NCBI GenBank assembly: GCA_934141615.1
Contig: CAKPCM010000019.1
Span: forward strand, 1-16,696
Source of the DNA: an uncultured Bacilli bacterium
GTDB lineage: Bacteria > Bacillota_I > Bacilli_A > RF39 > UBA660
Direction: 5' to 3'
DNA length: 16,696 nucleotides
The notes beneath the pieces were generated by a model. The model was not told the origin of the DNA. It worked only from the letters and a program-made list of their open reading frames with translations, and ran no database searches. Position 1 is the stretch's first letter; each line of letters begins with the position of its first letter. Below, piece after piece: positions 1 to 7,020 of the stretch. The position numbers were made by a program, and so were the translations under genes.

Positions 1-226
1 AATCAGATATAACCTCAGTTAATGCAGATAACTTATCAGTTACAACATCCACTATGTTAAAAACCCCATTTAACGACCTTACCTTATCATCTACATCATC
101 AACTATATCAGATACTCTGTTCATAGTCTTAATTACCTTAACACAGATAATGATAAGTAAAACTATAAGGATACATAATAATATATAAATTAATATAGGT
201 AAATATGCACTTAAAAATGATTGCAT
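1..226 (-). CDS. DUF948-like membrane-anchored protein (3' part outside the window)
   Basis: An open frame runs from an ATG at 226 off the left edge of the window, giving the first 75 residues. A hydrophobic segment at about residues 6-29 forms one N-terminal membrane span. It is followed by a helical stretch rich in Val/Asp/Asn (NRVSDIVDDVDDKV) and then LNGVF, a pattern typical of DUF948 proteins (B. subtilis YtxG type), which are general-stress or envelope proteins of unclear function. The start codon overlaps the stop of the upstream gene (TAATG, one shared base). An AAGGAGG Shine-Dalgarno site lies inside the last codons of that gene, so translation is probably coupled. Family assignment is from pattern memory. 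The missing C-terminus prevents a firmer call. Confidence 0.68.
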   Translation of the reverse strand, partial: MQSFLSAYLPILIYILLCILIVLLIIICVKVIKTMNRVSDIVDDVDDKVRSLNGVFNIVDVVTDKLSALTEVISD

Positions 227-1140
227 TAATCTTCATCCTCCTTATTTTGATACATTGTATCAATTAAATTGAATAAATCTTGTTCCTTTGTGTCGTCATC
301 ATCATCTTCATCATCCTGTGATGCTATATTTTTTTCTTCATGCTTTTTATCATTTTTCTTATGTTTTGGTTTATCCTTTTCCTTATCAACATCTATTTCT
401 TTAAAATTAACGTTTGGTAAAATCATATCATCGTCATCGTCGTCATCATCAAACGATGCTACTACAGGTTTTTCTTCCTTTACCTTAGTATTTTTCTTTT
501 CTCTTGATAACTCATCTTCTTTTTCCATGTCTTTTTCTGCTTCTTCAATGGTTTTCTTGCTTAATCTTTTCATCGTGTTTTCTATTTCTTCATCAAGAGC
601 GCCATAGGCTTTTTTTCTTACCTCATCAAATGATACTTCATCGTTATAGCTAGGTGCTTTATCCGTTTTGCTCTCCTCTTCCTTAACGTGGTTTCCTTCT
701 TCATCTAAAAGACCATATATTGGAGAGATAATAGGACTTGGTTTAAATTTTTTCGTTTCTTCTTTTCTTTTACTTCCTTGGTATAACACTCTTTTAGGTT
801 CTTCTTTTTTAACTGGAATTATTGGTTCTGGCCTCTTACTTGCTACCATGAAATCCTCATCGTCAAATTCTTGAAAGTTAAACTTAACGTCAGTTCTTTC
901 ACTTCTAGAATGAACCTCAGGCATTTTAGGTGTCTCTTCTTCAGATACATCCTCAAAGTAAAAGTCTTCTACCTTTTCTATCTTTTTTGGTTTTACACTT
1001 GCTTTTAAATCATCTATATAGTCTTCTTTCTTTTCTTCTTTTTTTGCACTTTTTTTAGAAGGCTTTCTAACTTCTTTTTCCTCGTCTTCTTCATCGAATA
1101 AGAAACTTTTCATCTTACTTAATTTATTCATAAGTCCCAT
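226..1140 (-). CDS. Highly charged, mostly disordered protein with N-terminal amphipathic helix
   Basis: This 304-residue protein is not a family I can name. The frame extends upstream to 1179, but I start it at the ATG at 1140. That ATG has AAAGGTG about 11 nt upstream, and the longer version would overlap the lipoprotein gene. The first residues (MGLMNKLSKMKSFLFDEEDEE) form a short basic amphipathic helix followed by acids, very like the membrane-targeting N-terminus of the division protein SepF, but no SepF domain follows. The rest is Lys/Glu/Asp-rich. Ordered islands stand out: FKPSPIISPIYGLLDE at about 132-147, a probable helix at about 171-203, an eight-Asp run at 231-238, and a C-terminal hydrophobic helix (DLFNLIDTMY) at about 288-297. 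It is the middle gene of a probable operon with the lipoprotein and the DUF948-like protein, so an envelope- or division-associated scaffold is plausible but inferred. Confidence 0.72.
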   Translation of the reverse strand: MGLMNKLSKMKSFLFDEEDEEKEVRKPSKKSAKKEEKKEDYIDDLKASVKPKKIEKVEDFYFEDVSEEETPKMPEVHSRSERTDVKFNFQEFDDEDFMVASKRPEPIIPVKKEEPKRVLYQGSKRKEETKKFKPSPIISPIYGLLDEEGNHVKEEESKTDKAPSYNDEVSFDEVRKKAYGALDEEIENTMKRLSKKTIEEAEKDMEKEDELSREKKNTKVKEEKPVVASFDDDDDDDDMILPNVNFKEIDVDKEKDKPKHKKNDKKHEEKNIASQDDEDDDDDTKEQDLFNLIDTMYQNKEDED

Positions 1141-1159
1141 ACTCAAAATCACACCTTTC

Positions 1160-1906
1160 TTAATTACTCTCACTAACACTACTTGTTGTAGTTACGTCTT
1201 CCTTTTTAGTCTTTTCTTCATCTTGTTTTTTAGTAGTAGTTGTTGTTTTGTCTTTTACCTTTATTTCCTCTTCTGGCGTAACACTACTTTCATCACCATC
1301 ATACTTATCGTATTCTTTTACGTATTCTAAGAAGTTACCTTCTTTTTCTTTATTATCAAATAACTTGTATGCTTCTTCTTTAGAACCAAACGTACCTTGT
1401 TCGTGCATTTTTTTAAGAAGCGTGTCATTAAACTTAACACTAGATAAAATATAACTCATATCTTCTACTGATTTTTTAAGGTTATCCTTATCAACATACG
1501 CTTCTATTTTAGCATAATTATAAACCATTTGAACATATAATTTATCATTTTTCTTAACTATATCAACGTATCCGTCTTTTTTTCCGTTTTTTAATGTTTT
1601 AAAGTAATAATCATTTTTACTATTTTTATAACTTAACTTCGTCTTATAATAATAGCTTACAACATCAACATATAAATAATAAGTAGTAGAATCTCTTTTT
1701 AAAACATCATTATAAGTATTAGCATCAACTCTTACTACACCACGAGGAGCATAATACTTATATCCTTTTCCCACTTTATTACTTAATTTTATATTTAAAG
1801 ATAAAACCTTATCAATTACTTCATCATAAGTTTTAGTATCCATTCTAGTTATCGTACAACCAGATAAAAGTACTAATGAAACAAGTAATAGAAAAACTTT
1901 CTTCAT
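1160..1906 (-). CDS. Surface lipoprotein of unknown function
   Basis: The protein has 248 residues. A lysine-containing N-terminus, a hydrophobic stretch and the lipobox LLSGC (Cys17) mark it as a lipoprotein processed by Lgt and signal peptidase II, so it should sit on the outer face of the membrane. The mature domain (to about residue 205) mixes predicted strands and helices, is rich in Tyr, Lys and Asp, and has no catalytic motif I recognise. The tail from about 210 is low-complexity Thr/Lys/Glu/Ser. A GTG at 1915 is in frame, but the ATG at 1906 is preferred because AGGTG lies 6 nt before it and overlaps that GTG. An extended -10 promoter sits just upstream. The next gene begins 19 nt beyond the stop, so this appears to be the first gene of the operon. 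Confidence 0.82.
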   Translation of the reverse strand: MKKVFLLLVSLVLLSGCTITRMDTKTYDEVIDKVLSLNIKLSNKVGKGYKYYAPRGVVRVDANTYNDVLKRDSTTYYLYVDVVSYYYKTKLSYKNSKNDYYFKTLKNGKKDGYVDIVKKNDKLYVQMVYNYAKIEAYVDKDNLKKSVEDMSYILSSVKFNDTLLKKMHEQGTFGSKEEAYKLFDNKEKEGNFLEYVKEYDKYDGDESSVTPEEEIKVKDKTTTTTKKQDEEKTKKEDVTTTSSVSESN

Positions 1907-1928
1907 TTCTTTCACCTACTTTAAACTA

Positions 1929-1937
1929 ATTATAACA
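1929..1937 (-). promoter_or_regulatory. Extended -10 promoter of the lipoprotein operon
   Basis: On the minus strand this reads TGTTATAAT, a perfect TGn-TATAAT extended -10. The -35 position is only T/A-rich (TTTTAA at 17 bp spacing), which extended -10 promoters tolerate. The predicted start of transcription is about 1921, leaving a leader of roughly 15 nt that contains the Shine-Dalgarno site. Confidence 0.7.
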
Positions 1938-1974
1938 AATATTTTAAAAAATTAAAACCATTTTGTAAAATATA

Positions 1975-3171
1975 CTACTTATAATAAATATCTACATCAG
2001 TTAATTTATCTATTCCGTCTATCTTGCCCCTATCCGTTAGTTGCCACATTACGTATTTACCAGTATAGTTTGTGCGAGACGTGTAATGTGCAAGCCAAAC
2101 AGGATGTTTTTCATAAGTCCATATACTTTCTAGATAGTTTTTACTTGCGTAAAGCATTACCTTATATCCACTTTTTTTAACTTCATCTAAAAACGTATTT
2201 GATACATCATTAAGTCCAAAAAGACTAAGTGACATATCATTAAAAGCACTATAACATTCCCAGTCAAATGCAACCGGCATAGTAATTTTGTACTTCTTAA
2301 TTTTATTAATGACCCATTTTGCTTGTTTTTTTGCCTCGATCGTGCTATTTGCATACGAATAAAAATATACTCCTACCTTTAGGTTATTTTTAATAGCGTT
2401 TTTAATGTTTTTATAAAAGTATGGATCTACCTTATATTTTCCGTTTACTCCTTCTTGATAACCTAACCTAATAATTACAAATGATGCGTTAGATTCCTTT
2501 ACCTTTTTAAAATCAATTATCTCTTGGTGTCTTGATACATCTATTCCAATTTCATTATCTTTTGTCTTATACTTTTTTACTATGTCATTAAAACTTATAC
2601 CATCTTCTAAATGAGTTGTTTTACTTGATGTTTTAACAGGTTCATATACCTTTAATGTAAAATCTTTTTTAGATTCATTTCCACTTTTATCAGTTGCAAC
2701 ATAAGTTAACTTATAACTTCCTATTGTATTTAAATCATAGGTTCCAACTATCTTTCTTGATAAATTATCATCATAGTTATCCGCTGCCATAATAGAGCTT
2801 TTAATCGTATCAGAAGAGCCCTTTTTTACGTAGTATACGGAAGATAAAAAAATAACTGGCTTAACATCATCTATTACTTTAATGTTAAACGTTCCTCGTC
2901 TTTTTTTACCACGCTTATTTAAATAAATAAAACTTATTTTCTTATTTCCTAAACTATTAGTATTTATCTTACTATTACTTACTATTTTTCCTTCAATGCT
3001 TTTTATATAATCACTTATCTTTTTATCACTGTAAACGGTAGCATTTAAATTTTTCTTTAAAGTAAAATTGCTATTATCATTCCATACTCTATTATCTAGG
3101 TAAATAATTAACAAGATAAGTAAAACAAAAACCAAAAGTATTAATAATCTAACTTTCTTTTTCCTAATCAT
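1975..3171 (-). CDS. Membrane-anchored GH25 muramidase with Ig-like domains
   Basis: The protein has 398 residues. Residues about 7-25 form an N-terminal membrane anchor after a very basic start (MIRKKKVR). Residues about 30-100 and 102-176 look like two bacterial Ig-like modules; the second has the DUF5011/HYR-type pattern DDVKPVI...YDLNTIGSYKLTYVATDKSGN. Residues about 207-398 are a glycoside hydrolase family 25 (lysozyme-like) domain, with IGIDVSRHQ (Asp211), FVIIRLGY, VGVYFYSYA, MPVAFDWE (Asp303, Glu305, the expected catalytic pair), YASKNYL, VWLAHY and a terminal WQLTDRG...DVDIYY. GH25 enzymes cut the MurNAc-GlcNAc bond of peptidoglycan, so this is probably a cell-surface wall-remodelling enzyme. 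Its ATG lies 8 nt inside the 3' end of trmB, so the two are translationally coupled. A phage lysin is unlikely given the membrane anchor and housekeeping neighbours. Confidence 0.93.
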   Translation of the reverse strand: MIRKKKVRLLILLVFVLLILLIIYLDNRVWNDNSNFTLKKNLNATVYSDKKISDYIKSIEGKIVSNSKINTNSLGNKKISFIYLNKRGKKRRGTFNIKVIDDVKPVIFLSSVYYVKKGSSDTIKSSIMAADNYDDNLSRKIVGTYDLNTIGSYKLTYVATDKSGNESKKDFTLKVYEPVKTSSKTTHLEDGISFNDIVKKYKTKDNEIGIDVSRHQEIIDFKKVKESNASFVIIRLGYQEGVNGKYKVDPYFYKNIKNAIKNNLKVGVYFYSYANSTIEAKKQAKWVINKIKKYKITMPVAFDWECYSAFNDMSLSLFGLNDVSNTFLDEVKKSGYKVMLYASKNYLESIWTYEKHPVWLAHYTSRTNYTGKYVMWQLTDRGKIDGIDKLTDVDIYYK

Positions 3172-3799
3172 CTTTATGTGCCTTTAATCTACATATTTTA
3201 ATTCCTAATGAATTAAACTTCTTTTCATACTCTGTTTCGACGTTATTATAGTCACCTTCATTTTTCAAATCAAGCGTTACATCATCTATTGTATAACCAT
3301 AAGTACTTAGTGAAGTTATTGAATATGCAAATAAACCTATGTTATCTGTTTTTTGAATAATTCTTTTCTTACCCTTAAAGATTTTGTCATATTTCTTTAA
3401 GAATGAATCAGAAGTTAATCTTCTTTTAGCATGTCTTTTCTTTGGCCAAGGATCAGAAAAGTTTAAATATATGGTATTTATTTCCTTATCAAATATGTTT
3501 TCTATTTCGTTTGCATCAATTCTTATTAACTTAAGATTAGGTATGTCTTCTATATCTAGTTTCTGAACCGCACGCACTATTACGCTATCAAACATTTCAA
3601 TACCAATAAAATTAACGTTTGGATATTTTTTTGCCATTCCGATTATAAAGTCACCTTTACCCATTCCAATTTCAACATCTATTGGATTGTTATTTTTAAA
3701 CACATCATTCCATTTACCCTTATTATCTTCTGGATTTAAAACCACATAAGAAGATTTACTTATTATTTCACTTGCATTTTTTACATTTTTTAATCTCAA
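3164..3799 (-). CDS. trmB: tRNA (guanine-N7-)-methyltransferase
   Basis: TrmB transfers a methyl group from S-adenosylmethionine to N7 of G46 in the variable loop of tRNA. The 211-residue product has the SAM-binding motif VEIGMGKGDFI at about 42-52, GIE at 66-68, the family signature LNFSDPWPKKRHAKRRL at about 112-128, and TEYEKKF near the C-terminus at 189-195. It follows B. subtilis TrmB closely along its length. A GTG at 3808 is in frame, but I start at TTG 3799. This puts AGGTGA about 5 nt upstream, gives the family-typical N-terminus (M)RLKNVK, and fits a predicted transcription start near 3811 that would leave the GTG with almost no leader. The downstream GH25 gene overlaps its end by 8 nt. 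Confidence 0.95.
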   Translation of the reverse strand: MRLKNVKNASEIISKSSYVVLNPEDNKGKWNDVFKNNNPIDVEIGMGKGDFIIGMAKKYPNVNFIGIEMFDSVIVRAVQKLDIEDIPNLKLIRIDANEIENIFDKEINTIYLNFSDPWPKKRHAKRRLTSDSFLKKYDKIFKGKKRIIQKTDNIGLFAYSITSLSTYGYTIDDVTLDLKNEGDYNNVETEYEKKFNSLGIKICRLKAHKDD

Positions 3800-3817
3800 A
3801 ATAATCACCTAAACATA

Positions 3818-3823
3818 ATTATA
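3818..3823 (-). promoter_or_regulatory. -10 box of the trmB promoter
   Basis: The minus strand reads TATAAT here, placing transcription start near 3811, 12 nt before the TTG start of trmB. The -35 region is poor (TATGCT at 17 bp spacing), so confidence rests on the -10 and on its position in the divergent gap. Confidence 0.5.
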
Positions 3824-3844
3824 CACCAAAATAGTTAATAAGCA

Positions 3845-3850
3845 TATAAT
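3845..3850 (+). promoter_or_regulatory. -10 box for the Met/Asn-rich coiled-coil gene
   Basis: TATAAT on the plus strand is followed by a leader of about 24 nt carrying AAGGAGGT (3868-3875), 5 nt from the ATG at 3881. No good -35 is seen, so this gene might depend on an activator or on another sigma factor. Confidence 0.45.
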
Positions 3851-3880
3851 TAAATGAAAGCAAAATTAAGGAGGTAAAGT

Positions 3881-4162
3881 ATGAAAAATGATAGAAATAT
3901 GGGTATGATGCCATTTCCTAACATGATAAATGGTATGCCTACTAACATGATGATGTTTCCAAATTACATGAATGATAACTATAATAATTTAGATACAAGA
4001 GTATCTTCATTAGAAAAAAAGGTTAAGGTTTTAGAAAACAGAATATCAAGACTTGAGGCCCCATACCAAAATAATTTAAACACAAATATGAATTCAAACT
4101 CACAAACTCCATATCAATCAACCCAAAATACTGGATATAACGGAGATATGTATATGATGTAA
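3881..4162 (+). CDS. Met/Asn-rich miniprotein with perfect heptad coiled coil
   Basis: This 93-residue protein is of unrecognised family. Three zones are visible. Residues 1-35 are rich in Met, Asn and Pro. Residues 37-58 form a parallel-type coiled coil with an unbroken a/d pattern (L37, V41, L44, V48, L51, I55, L58). Residues 60-93 are Asn/Gln/Ser/Thr/Tyr-rich and end in Met. Fourteen of the 93 residues are Met. There is no signal peptide, membrane span or Cys. The strong AAGGAGGT Shine-Dalgarno site and dedicated terminator argue that it is real and well translated. Small Met/Asn-rich proteins with one coiled coil occur among spore coat or inclusion proteins of Firmicutes; that link is only a resemblance. 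Together with lexA it is one of only two genes on the plus strand. Confidence 0.8.
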   Translation: MKNDRNMGMMPFPNMINGMPTNMMMFPNYMNDNYNNLDTRVSSLEKKVKVLENRISRLEAPYQNNLNTNMNSNSQTPYQSTQNTGYNGDMYMM

Positions 4163-4193
4163 AAAAAGAATCTACATAGTAGGTCCTTTTTTT
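4161..4193. terminator. Bidirectional terminator between convergent genes
   Basis: A 33-nt imperfect inverted repeat is centred on 4177. AAAAAAAG pairs with CTTTTTTT, with a weak three-base internal region, then CTAC/GTAG around loop ATA. Both strands end in a run of seven T. It starts at the stop of the plus-strand miniprotein gene and contains the TAG stop (4172-4174) of the opposing gene, so one element can serve both. Confidence 0.75.
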
Positions 4194-5032
4194 GATTTAT
4201 TTAACATGTCCTCCATTTCATCACTTGATACTATGTTCCAATCTATTAAGTCATTATAATATCCTGCGTTTAATCTTTCGGTTAAATACGATTTTTGTTT
4301 ATCGTTTAAATTAGCTTTTTTGATTTTTTCTAGCAAATTATTATAAATCCACTCTTCACTATTTTTTTCTTTTGAATATAAACTTGAGGCCAATTTTCTT
4401 GAGTAAGAATTTATAATTGTACTTACTAACTTTTCTTGTGGTAAACTACTCCTGATTTTACCACCATTTCTATTTAATTCATCCAAAATCTCGCCCTTAC
4501 TTTTCGACATAACATATTGATAGGAACTCTTACCATCATGATATACTTTACTTGTAAACATCTTTTTATCTTCTAATAAATATCCAGTCAAAATTTTGTT
4601 AACTACATTTATAAACTCTTTTTCACCATTTATACGTAGTCCAAAGTCATTAATATTTCTATTTATTGTGTCTAAAACAGCATCATTTATATTATAATCA
4701 TTTAATATGGAAGTATTTTTATTATATTCATTAAAATATCTTTCAGCCATAGAAACTGCTATAGCGTTCAAAAACTGATTATCATTTAAATAATTTCTCC
4801 ATTTAGGTACATTTTCATCTAAATATCTTTCCATTTCAGCCTTATTGCCTACTTGTCTTGCTATTACTTCAATTATTTGCTGTGTTCCTCCTAAATTATG
4901 CTCATACGTAGGAAAATAATTTGCAACCATATCAACAATTTTATTTCTATACACACTAACTACAATGTTTATATCAGTTATATTATTTCTTAACAATTCA
5001 TTAGAAACATCCGAATATATTTTTTCAAACAC
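4172..5032 (-). CDS. Hypothetical all-helical cytoplasmic protein
   Basis: The 286-residue product has no signal peptide, membrane span, cysteine or catalytic motif I can recognise. The sequence is dominated by amphipathic helices with many Asn, Lys, Glu and Tyr, for example ILDELNRNGGKI and LNDKQKSYLTERLNAGYY. The start is a GTG at 5032 with GGGAG about 11 nt upstream; no in-frame ATG lies nearby. It is a single-gene unit, with a near-consensus promoter directly upstream (TTGAGT, 17 bp, TGTTATATT) and the shared terminator at its end. Such a good promoter suggests constitutive expression. The following N-terminal residues (FEKIYSDVSNELL) form a helix. Function unknown; a structure search would be more informative than sequence alone. 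Confidence 0.78.
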   Translation of the reverse strand: MFEKIYSDVSNELLRNNITDINIVVSVYRNKIVDMVANYFPTYEHNLGGTQQIIEVIARQVGNKAEMERYLDENVPKWRNYLNDNQFLNAIAVSMAERYFNEYNKNTSILNDYNINDAVLDTINRNINDFGLRINGEKEFINVVNKILTGYLLEDKKMFTSKVYHDGKSSYQYVMSKSKGEILDELNRNGGKIRSSLPQEKLVSTIINSYSRKLASSLYSKEKNSEEWIYNNLLEKIKKANLNDKQKSYLTERLNAGYYNDLIDWNIVSSDEMEDMLNKSKKGPTM

Positions 5033-5059
5033 TATTTATCATCTCCCTAGTACACATTT

Positions 5060-5088
5060 AATATAACATACGACTTATTTAAACTCAA
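5060..5088 (-). promoter_or_regulatory. SigA-type promoter of the helical hypothetical gene
   Basis: The minus strand carries TTGAGT at 5088-5083, a 17 bp spacer, then TATATT at 5065-5060 preceded by TGT, which makes an extended -10. Transcription would start near 5053, about 20 nt before the GTG start. Confidence 0.7.
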
Positions 5089-5111
5089 AGCAATTATAAA
5101 TACATTTGTAA

Positions 5112-5142
5112 ATAAAAAGTAAAGCGTTTTCTAATGCTTTAC
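5112..5142 (-). terminator. Rho-independent terminator of the murJ-type gene
   Basis: On the minus strand GTAAAGC and GCTTTAC pair (5142-5136 with 5125-5119) around a 10-nt loop, followed by TTTTT (5118-5114). The hairpin spans the TAG stop at 5131-5133, so the end of the coding sequence is part of the terminator. Confidence 0.78.
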
Positions 5143-6759
5143 CTTTTTTAATTTCTTAAATATTTTATCTCCAAAGATTTCTTTAAATATACCGTTTTTT
5201 ATAGTAAGTGTAAAATAAATTAAAGCACCTACCAAACCATATATTATAATTAATACTATAGAATTTAATCTACCAGTGGTATTAAGTGGAATAAATATTT
5301 TCATTACGTTAAGTGTGACTATCATTAAGATAAGTGGATATACAAATTTAAACATCTTTTTAAAGTATTCTTTAAAATCTAAGTTAACCGTTTTATTAAT
5401 TACTATTAAGTTCGTTACAACTGATGTTGTAAGACCTAATAGTGTTGCAAATGTAGCACCCCAGAATGGTCTTAATCCTATTTTATTAAACAAATAAATC
5501 ATTGGAACTTGCAGTACAAGCTTTACTAATATTCCTGCGATTATGCTTAAGAATACGTTTTTAAACTTATTTAGTGACTGTGCAATTGATATTGAAGTTG
5601 TAAACATGCATCTAAATAATGCAACAAAAATAGTAAAGCAAAATACTTTAGGACCCCATTGGCTTGCACCATAAAAGGCGTTAAATACAGGTCCTGCTAA
5701 AATACTAAGACCAAACGCCATTGGCATAGTAACATATAAAAGCATTAAAAATGATTGTTCAACTTTCTTCTTAACGTCTTTTTTATCTCCCTTAACAAAA
5801 CTTGCCGTTATGTTTGGAACAAGGCTTGTCATAAGTCCAGTTGATATTGCAAGAACAACGCTGTTTAACTTATTTCCAGTCGTATTAATAACACCTATTA
5901 TGCTTTCAGCATCCTTGGTTTTAAATCCTATTTTTGTAAGTGTATTAATAATCGTTGTCATATCTATATAGTCATATACCGAAAGTGCAAGACCAAATGA
6001 TATAAAAGGAACTGAGTAAATTAAAAGCTTCTTTATAATAGCTTTATTTGTAATTTTCTTCTCTTCTTCTTTAGCCTCGGCCTGGAGTATTATCTCTTTT
6101 TTATGCTTACGTATTTTTATAAGCAAATAAATAAGTGCTACCAAAGCTCCTATTGTTGCACCAAATACCGCAACACCAACAGCATTTACAACACCTACTT
6201 TAAATACCCTCATACATAAGTAACTACCAATTAAAATAACAGCAATTCTAACTACTTGTTCAAGCACCTGACTTATAGAAGGAGGTGTAATAAACTTATG
6301 TCCTTGAAGGTAACCTTTCGTAACACTTAGATATGGAACAACTAATATTGCAGTTGATATAATTCTAATTACAAACGTAATACTTTCCTTAGAATTACCA
6401 CCAGTATTATCACCCATTATTTGGTTAGCGATTAATGGTGCTCCTAAAAACATGATTATAAATAAAATTATTCCAAGAACAATCAATAATCTTTTACCAA
6501 GCTTATACGCTCTTTCTTTTGTGTTGTAATATTCAAGCGTGTTATACTCGCTAATTAACTTACTCATTGCAGGCGGAATACCTACCGTTGATAAAGATAA
6601 GAATAAGTTATATATAGTATAGGCATAACCGTATAAAGCAATGGATGATTCTCCTATTATTGCATAAAATGGTATTACGTATATAATTCCTAAAAACTTC
6701 GTTATAACTATTCCTATTGTCGCTATTAAAGCTCCGTTAATAAAGCTATTTTTTTTCAA
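5131..6759 (-). CDS. murJ: MurJ/YtgP-type lipid II flippase (MOP superfamily)
   Basis: The 542-residue integral membrane protein has about 14 hydrophobic spans, the layout and length of the polysaccharide-exporter branch of the MOP flippases. It resembles B. subtilis YtgP (MurJ, about 544 residues) from the start: TKFLGIIYVIPFYAIIG, then STVGIPPAMSKLISEYN, VVPYLSVTKGYLQGHK and ISQVLEQVVRIAVIL. MurJ moves lipid II across the membrane for peptidoglycan synthesis. The related sporulation protein SpoVB is the main alternative; overall similarity favours YtgP. A charged cytoplasmic loop (about residues 218-240, many Lys/Glu) divides the two halves. The start is TTG at 6759 with AAGGG about 10 nt upstream. 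It lies 6 nt after the Cse60-like gene, in one operon with it. Confidence 0.85.
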   Translation of the reverse strand: MKKNSFINGALIATIGIVITKFLGIIYVIPFYAIIGESSIALYGYAYTIYNLFLSLSTVGIPPAMSKLISEYNTLEYYNTKERAYKLGKRLLIVLGIILFIIMFLGAPLIANQIMGDNTGGNSKESITFVIRIISTAILVVPYLSVTKGYLQGHKFITPPSISQVLEQVVRIAVILIGSYLCMRVFKVGVVNAVGVAVFGATIGALVALIYLLIKIRKHKKEIILQAEAKEEEKKITNKAIIKKLLIYSVPFISFGLALSVYDYIDMTTIINTLTKIGFKTKDAESIIGVINTTGNKLNSVVLAISTGLMTSLVPNITASFVKGDKKDVKKKVEQSFLMLLYVTMPMAFGLSILAGPVFNAFYGASQWGPKVFCFTIFVALFRCMFTTSISIAQSLNKFKNVFLSIIAGILVKLVLQVPMIYLFNKIGLRPFWGATFATLLGLTTSVVTNLIVINKTVNLDFKEYFKKMFKFVYPLILMIVTLNVMKIFIPLNTTGRLNSIVLIIIYGLVGALIYFTLTIKNGIFKEIFGDKIFKKLKKVKH

Positions 6760-6765
6760 AATGCA

Positions 6766-6939
6766 TCATCCCTTATCTATGTATATTATCATCGCTGAAA
6801 AGCAATAAAGCTGTTCTTCTCCACATACTCCTATTGAAACTTGATATTTTATATCAACTATTTCTTTACCTGAAATAAATGAGTTTACAGCTTCTTCTAA
6901 ATCCTTTTCATGATCACAATCAAAAACCCTAACCTTCAT
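6766..6939 (-). CDS. Cse60-like small protein
   Basis: The 57-residue protein begins MKVRVFDCDHEKDLEEAVN, continues with VDIKYQVSIGV, and ends QLYCFSAMIIYID. This pattern matches the Cse60 family (B. subtilis CsfD/Cse60, a SigE-controlled sporulation protein of unknown function). Relatives are also seen in non-sporulating Bacilli, so it does not prove sporulation. A TTG at 6957 is in frame, but the ATG at 6939 has GGGTGAT 4-5 nt upstream and gives the family-typical N-terminus. The gene ends in TGA, the only TGA stop among complete genes here. It is followed in the same reading frame after two codons by the TTG start of the flippase gene. Confidence 0.72.
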   Translation of the reverse strand: MKVRVFDCDHEKDLEEAVNSFISGKEIVDIKYQVSIGVCGEEQLYCFSAMIIYIDKG

Positions 6940-6956
6940 AATTATCACCCAGAACA

Positions 6957-6962
6957 ATTATA
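6957..6962 (-). promoter_or_regulatory. Putative -10 box for the cse60-like/murJ operon
   Basis: TATAAT on the minus strand lies 17 bp upstream of the ATG at 6939. No clear -35 at 16-18 bp is seen. A second candidate, extended -10 TGTTATAAT at 7006-6998, lies about 40 bp further upstream and may be the real or an additional promoter. Confidence 0.4.
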
Positions 6963-7020
6963 GTAAATAAACTTGTCTTAAATTGTCATCTTTTATAATT
7001 ATAACACACAAAAGATAAAT

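Noticed and set aside
269..607. Plus-strand Ser/Phe-rich frame opposite the disordered protein
   Set aside because: It is the mirror of the Asp/Glu/Lys-rich coding strand, with no Shine-Dalgarno site and no plausible protein.
6990..7020. Inverted repeat ATCTTTT...AAAAGAT after the 114-residue gene
   Set aside because: It has no following T tract on the minus strand and overlaps a -10-like sequence, so it is not a convincing terminator.
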